Positions 53,306 to 63,689 are shown, counted from the first letter of the stretch. The stretch is DNA of 64,000 nucleotides from Atriophallophorus winterbourni (GCA_013407085.1 JACCGJ010000680.1:62001-126000); one strand, 5' to 3'. Made by a program: numbers and translations. Notes: generated from the sequence alone by a model not told the origin.

Positions 53306-54339
53306 TATTTTTTTCTCAAAACTAAAACCTTTGAGTAGCGTTATTGGCTTCATCAGTCGTAAAGGAGCTAACAGCACCTTTGGAGGTCGCCCAAACGATC
53401 CCATCTCCATATCAGGCCTTCCCATCCGATAGTGTGAGGACGCACTTATCAAATCTCATGCGCATTGTAGATTAAGCGTATTGTGGAGAGTTCGTTCTTT
53501 ATGTTATTAATTACATATCGTGGAAACGCTTTCAAATTATCCACAGTTCATTACGATTGTCCACAATAGAAGCACTGGAATCGAGTGTTGGTTTTAGTTA
53601 AGCTCATTAACAGTGCATATCTTCTACCTGCGGTGGTTTGTGATTATCTGATTTGTCTATAAAAGGTAGGAGTGTATTCTTTCATTTGTCCCGTGAGTAA
53701 TAATGCTGTGACCGATTTGCGTTGGTTATGGGTGAAAGTGAGTTGATATCATGGGTGAATTCGAGAGTAATGAATAACTGGGTGTGAAACGCGGAGAATT
53801 TAAGATTCAAGATTGACGTGGTTAAAGTTCAATCGAGTGTCCTCGAAGCCCGAGTAAACAGAATCATAGACTGGGATAGTAAACGCGATATAACCTCGAT
53901 TGACGTGCTGCAATCATCGCCACAAAGCGAGTGATCCAGTTGGCGTCTAAACGAAAATCCACCAATAAAGCATATCACCGTTCAAATGTTGTTAATCGAC
54001 CTGTAATGCTGTCTCTGATGACATCTCGCTAAACTCACAAGAAGCAATACTCGAGATATGAATGGATGGCTTGAAGCAGCAGGGAGGCAATGTAATTCTC
54101 ATGGCACTAACACATCGTACCACAACAGGGGATTAATGTGCAATTCCAAAGAGCTTATCATGTAAGGAACGTCAATATTTAGTAGAGCAACCGAAAGTTA
54201 ATTTGCTCTGTCAGCTGGCACCAACAAACAGAATAGGCGCGAAGGCAATATCAGTTTGGAATATCTTCCGGGTAGTGGGTAAAAAGTTCAGGTCTGAGGT
54301 CTATCAATATTGGGCTAGAACACATTAAGTTAGAATTCT

Positions 54340-54640
54340 GGTAATTCAATACAGCCTAAGATTTTTAGTCTGACCGCAAGAGACTGATATAAAAAATTGA
54401 CGATCCGAAAGATCTACTCTACGGTGAGTTGCAACTAGGAAGCCGACCATTGGGCAGACCGCACTTGCGGTACAAAGACGTTTGCAAAAGAGATATGAAA
54501 GCTCTTGGCATTGACCCGGCGAGTTGGGAAGAACTTGCTCTTGACCGCTCACATTGGAGGCACTGTGTAAAGCGTCGTCTGCAAGCTGGAGAGGAGCTGA
54601 TCACGCCGCAGGCGTGCAACTGACGCAATACAACAACAAT
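54340..54640 (+). mobile_element. RTE-type LINE 3' fragment, well preserved
   Basis: The open stretch reads RPLGRPHLRYKDVCKRDMKA, then LGIDPASWEELALDRSHWRH and QACN before a stop. It is the least damaged C-terminus of this family in the window. Confidence 0.75.
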
Positions 54641-54815
54641 AATAAGCGAACGTGTGGCTAAGCATAGAATGAAAACGTAAGGAGTAATCTATATGGTTAT
54701 AGGCAACGTCATACCAATATACCCAGAAAGCGATTTGGTCATGTAAGTAATCAAGATTTGCGGACCAGTGGAACTACGTTTGCGAAATCTTACGGGGATT
54801 TTAATCGTGCAGTAC

Positions 54816-54945
54816 TTCTGTACCGTGCAAATAGCACCCTCCTAAATTGATCTGCCACCGGTAGTGAGCTGCATACGAAAACACTTTGAAGCCGTGATAG
54901 TACCTCAGTTCATGTGCATCATCCTATGACTGTGTTTTACTTTTC
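54816..54945 (-). repeat. Dispersed repeat R2
   Basis: Shares GCAGTACTTCTGT, GCCACCGGTAGTGAGCTGCA and CTATGACTGTG with the other R2 copies. Confidence 0.5.
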
Positions 54946-54959
54946 CTATCACCAAGCTT

Positions 54960-55190
54960 GCGATTACTTGCATACATCGAAGAAATCGTTGCTGTTTATC
55001 TAACCCTCTTACAACGTTCGAGGATTGGACCAAGGCACTAGACGAAGGTGAGGCTGTACATTCTTGCTACATCGACATTTCCAAAACATTATGAGTTCTG
55101 GTAAAAGCTCTCTTGTCACTTTCGTTAGCACGCTTAATCTGTTCACTACGCTTGGTCATATATGAAATCGATCGCACGTCTCAACTTGCT
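54960..55190 (+). mobile_element. CR1-like LINE reverse transcriptase fragment (motif A)
   Basis: EDWTKALDEGEAVHSCYIDI SKT corresponds to DSWTKAVDAGYGVDAIYLDF SKAF in the element at 62.3 kb. It is short and followed by stops. Confidence 0.6.
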
Positions 55191-55669
55191 GACAACAAGT
55201 CCGCCACAAAACACAGACCTTAATGATAGCTGCATCTATAAAACCTAAAAGAAACAGCCTTCCAAAAATTACAAAAGTTTGCTGAAAGTGATGTGATCGC
55301 GTGTGAATTAATTTTAGCAGGACACCATGCAGAACATATACTCTAGATCCGAAAGGAGGAATATGGAGTGAGAATAGGTCCATGCCGCGTGCTTCCAGTT
55401 AAACTTCCGTGGCAACGATTAAACTCTATTCGATCCCAAAACAAGTCCAAGTTGCCGACAAATTACCTATGAACGTCTTTGCAGTATAATGCGTAGCAAA
55501 ATAATTGTGGTGAATATCTCCCGTATTCGAAGTACAATACTGTTAGGGGTTGTCAAAGTGCCTTGGTAGTCAACTAAACTACGGAAATGTTGAATCCTTG
55601 TTCGCAAAACATCACGTGCGCACATCGAGATTCGAACATATCGAGATTATATGTATGGATATGCACGGA

Positions 55670-55890
55670 TGTGCAATCGTGCAGTATTTCTGTGCTGTGA
55701 GGCTTACATTGTCCAAAATTGATTGGCCACCGGTAGTGAGCTGCATGCTGAAACACGCTGGAGTCTCACTACCATTTCTATTTTTGTCATACTGTCTAGG
55801 CCTGGGCAACCTGACAGTATCTCAGCCCAAGTGCAGTCTCTGACTGTGCGGCACTTTGCCTGATCAGGCTTGTGCTTTCACATCACATCA
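55670..55890 (-). repeat. Dispersed repeat R2, longest copy
   Basis: Runs from GTGCAGTATTTCTGTGCTGT through GGCCACCGGTAGTGAGCTGC and CTGACAGTATCTCAGCCC to GACTGTGCGGCACTTTGCCT and GGCTTGTG. Two small antisense open frames here are not genes. Confidence 0.6.
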
Positions 55891-55984
55891 CACATGGAAT
55901 GACAAACCGTGCATGTTGCCAGCTACAGATTATACCTGGTCTGAAAGACGTAATTTACCCCGGCTGATACAGTAAGGAACAATG

Positions 55985-56300
55985 TCACCGAAGGCCTAAA
56001 ATGCTCCCACATGCAGCTAATTGCCGGTGGCAAATCGAATTGGCAGTGCTACCTGCGTAGTACTATAATAGCGCACACCAGTGCTTACAGAGAATGTGAT
56101 GGTAAGTAGCGAATGCAAGCGAATGTTTTTGACAAGAAGCAATCAAGTGAGAAATAGAGTACGTGAAATTCCTATACCACTGACGTTCAACGGGGATTTT
56201 TACCTATGTGGTATGTTATGAAATCACAAGCCTAACCCAAGCAAAGTGCCGTACATTCAAAGACTGCACGTGGGCTAAGATACTGTGGACATCAGCTCGA
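55985..56300 (+). repeat. Dispersed repeat R2, two partial copies
   Basis: CATGCAGCTAATTGCCGGTG (about 56010) and, from 56219, AAATCACAAGCCTAACCCAA with GACTGCACGTGGGCTAAGAT are opposite ends of R2 in the same orientation. Confidence 0.5.
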
Positions 56301-56883
56301 TTCAGTGTCATGGCATTCCGATCATGCTACATCGGAAGCCCGACAGCACAGCGATCCACAATCAACCTTCAAAACTCAAAGGCAGCCTAACTTCGGATGC
56401 ACTTGATAATTGCCCATTCTGCGTTCCATTACGAAATGAAACTAAGATGTGGAAATGTCAAAAACTAAAGAATAAAAACACGAGTCTGTGATGAAAAAGT
56501 AATCAATTCATGGATAAAAGTAGCAAGGAACAATGAAACACAAAAATATTATGCACTATAAAAAACGAAACAAAGCACTACCAGTAGAGCACAACTAACG
56601 AAGACGAGAAAGCAAACTAATCGAAGTATAGGAAATGAAGATATCACAAATCATGAAAAGTGAGAAAATCACAAATGACTTTCGGTAAGCCCAAGTTTTT
56701 TAGTGTTTCGGAATCCGCAAACGGTAGCAAACGTTGTATTGCCAGACGGATAAGGAATTGTAACGGAAGAACCCGGGCTGTTGAAAGAGAAACAAGTCGT
56801 CAAAAAATTATCAGTTTTGTTGCTCATACTCACAGCTCTTACAATTAAATAATGCTAACTAAATTCGAGAATGTATTAATGAA

Positions 56884-57125
56884 ATGAAATCACAAGCCTC
56901 ATCCAGACAAAGTGCCGCACAGTCATACACTGCACGTGGGCTAAGATACTGTCACGTTGCCAAGACCTAGACAGATATGAGAAAGAAAAGAAAATAGAAA
57001 TGTTAATGAGACTCCAGCTTGTTTCAGCATGCAGCTCATTACCAGTGGCCAATCAATTTAGCACGGTTTTGGCCGTATAGCACAGAAGTACTGTACGATT
57101 GCACATCCGATAAAGTATGGATCGA
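56884..57125 (+). repeat. Dispersed repeat R2, full copy in opposite orientation
   Basis: Starts AAATCACAAGCCTCATCCAG, includes AAAGTGCCGCACAGTCATAC and CACGTGGGCTAAGATACTGT, and ends near ACAGAAGTACTGTACGATTG. Confidence 0.6.
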
Positions 57126-57284
57126 CAGGGGTTGTGGCGACAGAGCGAATTAAGACTAGCGCCTTGCGATTTGAGCTCCAACGCAGATGGGCCGGGGAAA
57201 ATATAATTAACCCCAATTCCCCACTATACCAAGGTACCGACAGTGCTTCAACACCAATGTTAAATAGGGTACTCACAAAGAATC

Positions 57285-57560
57285 ACAATGTTAAAATACA
57301 AAATCACAAAGTGATTTCGGAGCAAGTGCTCAATACGCTTAAAGATGACCAATATAGTGGTGTGTTAACATCCCCCTCATCTACATACCTCAACCGGTTT
57401 CTGACTCTTTGCCGTCAGCAGGTGGAAACGGTATGATTAGGTTCAGTGGTACTGAAATTTAACGTTGTTTGCTACTTTTGTACTGCTTCAAGGCTAACTG
57501 AACCCGATCTTGCTGACCACAACTGATGACGACAAACATCCACAAAAATCGAGTAAGTGA
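57285..57560. repeat. Dispersed repeat R1, foldback copy
   Basis: CCGGTTTCTGACTCTTTGCCGTCAGCAGG-like sequence near 57392 is followed, inverted, by CTGATGACGACAAACATCCA near 57523. The upstream block AATCACAAAGTGATTTCGG also occurs at 61568 and 8280 in variant form. Confidence 0.5.
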
Positions 57561-58214
57561 AAGGAATGCAAGTATTAAACGTTAGATTGGGTACGAATAA
57601 TATTCGCAAAATAACAGCGACAGACTAGCACCATGCCCAATGTTAACAAAAACGGAAATAAGCACGACCGAATGGGGCTCAATGGCCTGATAAGGAATTA
57701 AACCATAAATCAATAGACAAGACTGGAGTAGAATAAAACAACGGGAGTGTTTACGCTTCGAGTGGAGAAAGTGCTCCGCAAACTAAATGAACATACGTTA
57801 AAGGAAGTTAAAGGAACGAGGATGACAGTAAGAGTGGAGCGAGTTTTCGGTTGCACACCAATACAACTAGCAGTGAATATGAATACACTAATGGCAGTAC
57901 AACAAGGATTGAAAGAGTTTCCATATTCTTCCCGGAGGCATGAAGATATATTACGATGTAACATATAATTAGTATCACGGAAAATCTTGTGCTAATCTTA
58001 CGCTGCGCGTTCTAAATACTAGCACAGTGTTATACTCAAATATCTAGTACCAAATACAGAGAGAATAGTAAAATGAAATATCAATGGATGGGAGAGTAAA
58101 AAAGGCGATTCTCGTGAAGAGCATTTTAAAAATATGAAGAGGAAACTGAAAGCGTGCGACACATCCTTCACAACAACAAAAATGATGTACGCAAGAGAAC
58201 TTTCATGCTTGACC
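57561..58214. other. Region with one unrecognised open frame
   Basis: A 73-codon plus-strand frame at 57747-57968 (FTLRVEKVLRKLNEHTLKEV...) has a coding-like look but no recognisable family, and no splice signals were identified. A SOCS-type exon for the ankyrin gene was looked for here on the minus strand and not found. Confidence 0.3.
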
Positions 58215-58259
58215 TTACAAACTTCTACCTTTGTTAAAAATTATATCCTGCATGTGTAC

Positions 58260-58483
58260 TTGAAAAGAAAACAGTTCGTGTCGGAACGTACTTTGAGCAG
58301 AAAGCAAGCTCTTGTGAGCTGCACTATCCTTGGGCACATAGTCAAGTGGAGTGCAGTTGCTTTTGTCCACGACATTCGGATACGCCCCATGAGCCAGGAG
58401 CACATCGACAAGCAACGGATCATTTAGTTTGGCAGCCAAGTGAAGCGGAGTAGAGAGACCAACGCGGTAATTAGGATCAGCGC
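58260..58483 (-). CDS. Ankyrin-repeat protein, exon 3; later exons not found
   Basis: The acceptor TTTTTTAAAG precedes GCGCTGAT, which completes GADPNY with exon 2, so the ankyrin pattern reads LLWAGADPNYRVGLSTPLHL across an 860-nt intron. It continues with AAKLNDPLLVDVLLAHGAYP and NVVDKSNCTPLDYVPKD, the last repeats, to about residue 237. The 3' end is uncertain: a donor CAA|GTACAC at 58259/58260 or AAAG|GTAGAAG at 58228/58229. Without splicing the frame ends at 58215. A SOCS box or other C-terminal domain would lie at lower coordinates, and I could not find one. Confidence 0.7.
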
Positions 58484-58909
58484 CTTTAAAAAATAAAATA
58501 ATCTTACATCGAGTGGCAGCTAGTTATTCGGAGTGACCCGGTCTAAAACTGTTTGAAATAAATAAAAATTAGGAAATCTCTCATTTTGTAAAGGTAACAT
58601 GTCTCAATGACTACTATACTTACCAGGAATGTAGAATAAGCATACAGTCATTTTCAAGCACGAGCATGATGATAACTCCTAGGAACCTTAGCTTCTTCCA
58701 AAACAAAATGACTAGATAACGTTCTCGTGACACCAACCAGCGGAACACTGAGATTTAAGTAGATGTGTAAAAATTACCTAGATAGCTCGAACCCGTTTAT
58801 CGAAGCTTTACGACATGTAGTGCTTAGCGGTGAAGGTGCACACAATATTTTCATGGATATTCGTTCGCCAAAATCGACATCAACGGTGTTAACCAAGCTG
58901 GTCGCGCAC

Positions 58910-59150
58910 TAATGCGTAGAACTTTTGTACTACACAGGCAACGCCGTGCTTAAATAATTTTTCAACGTTGCTGAGTTAAATGCGGATACATGCTGGAGTC
59001 TCATTGCAATTTTTCGTTCCTATAGTTCTCTATGCCGAGGTGACATGACAGCATCTTAGGTCACGCGCAGCCTCTGACTATGATATGGTATAAAAACACA
59101 AGCCTGATCCAGGCAAAGTGCCGCACAGTCAGAGACTGAACGTGGGCAAA
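58910..59150. repeat. Dispersed repeat R2, head-to-head pair
   Basis: An R2 copy in minus orientation (58910-59085) is followed by the start of another in plus orientation (59090-59150, ACACAAGCCTGATCCAGGCA). Confidence 0.5.
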
Positions 59151-59346
59151 TAAGGATTTATCCTCGAATTCGCAAATAAATGGGTTTAGCACAAAGTCAG
59201 AACGGCGTTCGAATGTCAGGTCACGGATACGCATATCTGATGAGCGGCAATAACCGTGAAACCGGTCGTGTGCTTCCGTCCTGCTTTTCGAACGTCATGT
59301 ACTACTTATTAATAAAAATCTGACTTTAAACAAAAAGTAAACTTAC

Positions 59347-59481
59347 CTGCCCATAAAAGAATACGGACGCCAGAATAAAACTGTTTCTGGACAGCGATGT
59401 GTAGCGGACAATAGCCGGAAGCATCAGAACAGTTGAGTTCGGCACCAGCTTTGATTAAAAGACGCATTGCCTCTAGATTAC
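59347..59481 (-). CDS. Ankyrin-repeat protein, exon 2
   Basis: After a 33-nt intron the frame resumes and the repeat is completed: THN-C-NLEAMRLLIKAGAELN, followed by GYCPLHIAVQKQFYSGVRIL (residues 140-159). The exon ends at GGGCAG|GTAAGT, one base into a Gly codon. If the 33 nt were translated they would insert 11 residues (NLDLFPYCTLG) into the loop before an ankyrin helix, which breaks the repeat spacing. The exon is 135 nt and all phases agree. Confidence 0.78.
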
Positions 59482-59514
59482 CTAAGGTACAGTAAGGAAA
59501 TAAGTCTAAATTAC
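59482..59514 (-). other. 33-nt spliceosomal intron
   Basis: The minus strand reads GTAATTTAG...TACCTTAG, with GT and AG ends and a pyrimidine-rich second half. It is a multiple of three with no usable stop in frame, so it could be retained. Removal restores ankyrin repeat spacing. Introns of about 30-45 nt are known in schistosomes. Confidence 0.65.
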
Positions 59515-59866
59515 AATTGTGAGTGGCGCATATTAGAGGAGATCCTTGAATGGAAAACGAATTCACATTTACACCACGAGTTAGAAGAAGACTGATAATT
59601 TCCGGGGAGCCATTCAAAGCTGCATCACAAAGTGGAGTATGACCTTCGACATTTCCGCTGCTGGGATGCAAGCCAGCATCAAGCAATACGCGAACTGCAT
59701 CGAGTTTGCCAAGCATGCAAGCATGATGCAGCAAAGTGTTATTGTCAGCATCTCGCACTTGAACTAAATCAACCTTGTCAACAAGTTCTTGCAATTCATT
59801 TAGGTCACCGTTCTCCAAAATGCGCAGACATGGTAACATCATTGGACTACTGGGCACGGCACACAT
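59515..59866 (-). CDS. Ankyrin-repeat protein, exon 1 (ASB-like)
   Basis: Ankyrin repeats are protein-binding helix pairs. The ATG at 59864-59866 is preceded by an in-frame TAG and gives residues 1-117. Ankyrin consensus features are plain: NTLLHHACMLGKLDAVRVLL (residues 43-62), HTPLCDAALNGSPEIISLLL (76-95), then SPLICATHN where the exon ends in phase 1. The repeat spacing and the pattern of TPLxxAAxxG, LLxxGxxVN resemble the ASB family (ankyrin plus SOCS box, cullin-5 ubiquitin ligase adaptors), but no SOCS box has been found in the window, so that is only a suggestion. The neighbouring sequence is repeats, with no operon-like partner. Confidence 0.82.
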
Positions 59867-59925
59867 GATGAACAAGTAAGACTAACATATACATCTGTAA
59901 AAGCGAAAGAAAAAGCAATGAAAAT
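59867..59925 (-). promoter_or_regulatory. Splice acceptor and short leader of the ankyrin gene
   Basis: A strong polypyrimidine tract, TTTTTCTTTCGCTTTTACAG, ends at 59895, 28 nt before the chosen ATG. The leader contains two out-of-frame ATGs whose short frame overlaps the main start. A second AG at about 59878 (GTTAG|TCTTAC) would remove both. It may be a trans-splice site or the end of a 5' UTR intron. Confidence 0.45.
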
Positions 59926-60475
59926 GTACACAAGCTACCGAGAAATGACGACTTGATAGGACGGACGAAGTATTATATTTGAAAGCAAAAAAGAAACGGT
60001 GTGGTGATTTGATGCTGCTTAATTGTCGATACACAAGCCATCCGTTCTGGAGGCAATAGCGATTACACAAAATAGATCATTTACAAACATCATGCTTCTA
60101 GAGAATAAAATGTCTGTAAGTAGTTTATAGCTCCTGCACATCGTCATCAGAATTCATTCATGAAGATGCACAAATTATGCAAAACAAAACACAATACCTA
60201 CCATAAACGTTGCGCACGTGCGCAATCCTAAGCAACCAGTAAAACCAAAAATCGTTCACCTTCAAAATATTACGTGTGAATTGGGTATCTTCACTAGATT
60301 TAAAGTACCACAGCTCTCTAAGGTAGTTGTATTAGCAATAAGGTAACATTAAATAGCAAGATTTTGACGCGTATCTCTGTAGCTCTGAAAGATGTACATC
60401 TAAGGCTCGTTTGAAGTAAGCAATAGAACTAAGTCCCTGTGTATTCAGGTAAATTACACTGAACTCGTAAAATTC

Positions 60476-60840
60476 TTACTGGCAAGAATATTTTTTGTAA
60501 TTGAGACGACATCGTTGAAAAGAAAAATTAAGACGATGGCTACGATGGTAAACATGGTTTTTAAGCGTTAATATGGAATGGCAAGAAGGATTACCGCGGT
60601 GCCAAACTGAGAAAAAACTAAAATTAGACATATCATCATTAACACAAAACAAGTTCAGATGACGAAGGAGAAGGCAATATGTACAGTCACTGATTGTGCG
60701 GAACTTTGCCTGGATCCGGCTTGTGTTTTCATACCATAAGATATACCATAGGGTGAAACCTAGATAAGCCCGAATGATTATCCTAAGATCCTTTACCTTG
60801 TAAATAGTTGGAATCGATTGGCTATTAATGTATATCAAAA
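60476..60840 (-). mobile_element. CR1-like LINE fragment interrupted by dispersed repeat R2
   Basis: The minus strand reads YINSQSIPTIYKVKDLRIII, then repeat R2 (60680-60745), then LRHLNLFCVNDDMSNFSFFS and RSHRLNFSFQRCRLNYKKYS. The flanks are colinear CR1 remains, so R2 was inserted into an existing element. Confidence 0.55.
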
Positions 60841-61009
60841 ATAAAATCGGTTCGAGAAAATAGTTTTAGGATACTCCCCTGTAACATGTACGGCGTCAAC
60901 AAATACTGAGAACAATCTTTCTGGAATTCCGGCAAGAATTGGCTAGGTAGTTTTATAGATGCGGCTGCAGGGATTAGCTGATAGAGATTACTTCGAAGCG
61001 TAATGTGGC

Positions 61010-61520
61010 TTGCGCACCGTATCGCCTCCCATCATCACTGTTGAAAACTTTCTGCTTGAACCGGTATATCATTTCACATATCTTAGTTCAATTGTCATGT
61101 ATAAACCCCACTAAACACCGAGATTGATAAGCGGATTGGCGGAGCAAATGTCATCTTTTCTCGTTTGAACCCCCGTGTCTGAAACAACTGAAAATTGACC
61201 GCACTAAATCCTTTACTGTATGACGGCGAAACCTGAACCAGCTGTGCAAGACACGAATTTAAGCCGAATGTTGTCCATTTACGAAGCATCTGTCGTATTT
61301 TGAACGTATCGTGGATGGAAAAAGTAACAAACGCAAAAGTGCTTTCTACAGATGATATATGTCTACTCTTCAACGACATCCGTATCTACGCTTGCAGTTT
61401 CATGTGTCAATAATAGTAAACGGGGGTATTCCAAAAGAGTTGAAAGCAGGAATTAGAATTTTGGACAGGCCACAGCTACGTATTACAAAGACCTTTGCGA
61501 TAGAGATAGGAATGCTCATG
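61010..61520 (+). mobile_element. RTE-type LINE 3' fragment
   Basis: The reading is VSPPIITVENFLLEPVYHFT, TEIDKRIGGAN, LLYDGETWTSCARHEFK and ILNVSWMEKVTNAKVLS, then a damaged GHV..R block and LDRPQLRITKTFAIEIGM. All are landmarks of the region after the reverse transcriptase in this LINE family. Confidence 0.7.
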
Positions 61521-61554
61521 ACAATATTCCGAAGAGTTAGGAACAACTTGCTCT

Positions 61555-61686
61555 TGTTCAAACACAGAATCACAAAGCGATTCATGGGCAAGCGCTCGAT
61601 GCGCTTATAAAAGACAAAATATTGTGGTGCTCACATCCCCATCACTTACACATCACTACCGGTTTCTGGCTGTTTGCAGTCACAGG
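61555..61686 (+). repeat. Dispersed repeat R1, copy abutting the CR1 and retroposon cluster
   Basis: Contains AATCACAAAGCGATTCATGG, TGGTGCTCACATCCCCATCA and ACTACCGGTTTCTGGCTGTT in the order seen in other R1 copies. Confidence 0.55.
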
Positions 61687-61701
61687 GTCTGTTCGATATC
61701 T

Positions 61702-62015
61702 GTTCGTTTATCTGCCAACTCCCTGCTGCCTTGTAGGTTGCACTTGGCTGTGCAAAGGCTAGAGAGGTGTACTCGAACAAACACCGAGTGTTGCTGGGGA
61801 CATCACTTGTACACTACCCCCAAGAAACTTCATGATGATGTCTCAATGGGTCTGCGTACCGTCTACGGAGTTCGCAGGTGGGAACGAGACTGGATCACGA
61901 TCTGCAACGATCTCGCCTCCGATCGACGTGCGTGGGCTGGTGTGATCCGAGACATCAATGAAGCCGGCTAATCCACCCGTGGAGTCAGCCGCACAAAAGT
62001 AAAAAAAGCAAGTAA
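61702..62015 (+). mobile_element. 314-nt non-autonomous retroposon with 15-bp target-site duplication
   Basis: GTCTGTTCGATATCT occurs at 61687-61701 and again at 62016-62030, bracketing 314 nt. The insert ends in an A-rich tail (about 61993-62015, ACAAAAGTAAAAAAAGCAAG). Its 3' third encodes RRWERDWITICNDLASDRRA and GVIRDINEAG, which looks like a LINE protein C-terminus. An inverted partner is at 63501-63689. Confidence 0.7.
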
Positions 62016-63500
62016 GTCTGTTCGATATCTCCCATGTTCCCGAAGATTGGAAACAGGGGATCATAACCCCGATATATAAAGGCGGAAACCGCAGTGATCC
62101 TGCAAATTACCGCCCAGTCACTCTGCTCCCCGTGCTTTCTAAAGTCATGGAATCGATCGTGTCCGACGAGTTGATGACTTTTATGGAGAACGAAAACGCT
62201 GTCGCTGTCGAACAACATGGGTTTCGTTGCGGACACTCCTGTACGACAAACCTGCTTTTGGCCCGGGACAGCTGGACCAAAGCTGTCGACGCAGGCTACG
62301 GTGTTGATGCAATCTACCTGGATTTCTCCAAAGCTTTTGATAGCGTAAACCACGCTATTTTACTACAAAAGCTTGCTCTTCTTGGAATCGGTAATCCACT
62401 TTTGTCTTGGATAGCCGAATTTCTCCGCGCCAGAACACTCCACGTTCGCGTCAGACAATTACTTTCTGATTGTTTTTCAATACAATGCGGATTACCCTAA
62501 GGTTCTGTACTCGGCCCGCGCTTGTTCTTGATGTTCATCAACGACATTGGTGCATGTGTGAACTCACCGTTTTTAATGTTCCCAGATGATCTCAAACTCT
62601 GGCGAATCCTCTCTTCCCCAAATGACTGTGACGAATTGCAGATGGACCTCAACTCACCTAATAGTTGGGCAATTATGAACCAGCTACCTTTCAATCCACG
62701 AAAATGCCGATCTCTCCGCATTCGCCACCCCGGTGAACCTAGGTATCAACTAGGGGGCACCGAAGTTTCGGTAAGTATGCAAGAGAAAGACCTCGGTATA
62801 CTGGTTCAAAGTGACCTCGGGTGCTCTGCTCACTGTTCATACGCTTCCTTAGTCGCGAATCGAAACGAGTCTTTGGTTCTTTCGACCGCAGCCTTTCTCC
62901 CTCACTTCTTCACGCGTACGTCAGACCTCACCTAGAATACGCCGTGTCCGTCTGGTCCCCGTGGTTAAAGCGCGATATTCACGTCCTGGAACAAGCTCAA
63001 CGGAGATTCACCAAAATCGTCAAAGGGCTTAGTTCGATGAACTATGAAGATCGCCAGAAGGCACTTAATTTGTTCCCCGTGAGTTACCGCCGCATTCCAG
63101 TGGATCTGATTTTGGTTTTCCTGATTCTCAAGAATGCCAAACACCCGTGCTTCAGACTGCTTTCGATGGCCCCGGAACCCGGGGACATGTCTTAAAGCTT
63201 GCCCATATACCAAGTCGGCTAAACTGCCGAAAGTTCTTTTTCTCAGTCCGCACTCCTTCTGCCTGGAATGATCTACCGTCTTTTATTGTAACCTCTCCTT
63301 CCCTTGCTATTTTTAAAGAACGCCTAGACTCTTACCTATATCTTTCTCAGAAAATTTGAATTTAACTTCGCACATTTCTTTTTGTTCCCGATGCTGCACC
63401 CATTTTTTCTTTTCCAGACTTACATACGAATTGACGCCAATCCATCCTCCCCTGTATTGACTACCTGTGCTTCCTCTGACCCCACCATTTTTTTATAAGT
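62016..63500 (+). mobile_element. CR1-like LINE: reverse transcriptase to 3' end, GC-richer than flanks
   Basis: The reading opens LFDISHVPEDWKQGIITPIY and continues through NYRPVTLLPVLSKVMESIV, EQHGFRCGHSCTTNLLLARD, AIYLDFSKAFDSVNHAIL (motif A), then CGLP-stop-GSVLGPRLFLMFIND and FPDDLKLWR (motif C). C-terminal pieces are DIHVLEQAQRRFTKIVKGLS and RLNCRKFFFSVRTPSAWNDL. Two inactivating marks are visible: a TAA where the family has Gln in the PQGS motif (62498-62500), and Pro for Ala in FADD. A frameshift follows near 62850. It is 5' truncated at 62016. Confidence 0.85.
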
Positions 63501-63689
63501 GCGGCTGGCTCCACGGGTGGATTAGCCGGCTTCATTGATATCTCGGATTGAGACATCATCATGAAGTTTCTTGGGGATAGTGTACAAGTGATGTCCCCAG
63601 CACCACTTGGTGTTTGTTCGAGTACACCTCTCTAGCCTTTGCACAGCGAAGTGCAACCTACAAGGCAGCAGGAAGTTGGCAGATAAACG
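63501..63689 (-). mobile_element. Second, inverted copy of the 314-nt element, lacking 99 nt
   Basis: Reverse complement of 61705-61992 with few mismatches, but without the counterpart of 61848-61946. The A-rich tail (TTATAAAAAAA on the minus strand) lies at about 63487-63497. It sits in the 3' region of the CR1 element. No target-site duplication is obvious. Confidence 0.7.

Noticed and set aside
55574..55843. Overlapping open frames on both strands
   Set aside because: They lie in repeat R2, with no family match and several frames open at once.
61624..61971. 115-codon plus-strand open frame
   Set aside because: It runs across repeat R1 and the 314-nt retroposon; only its last 35 residues look like protein, from a LINE.
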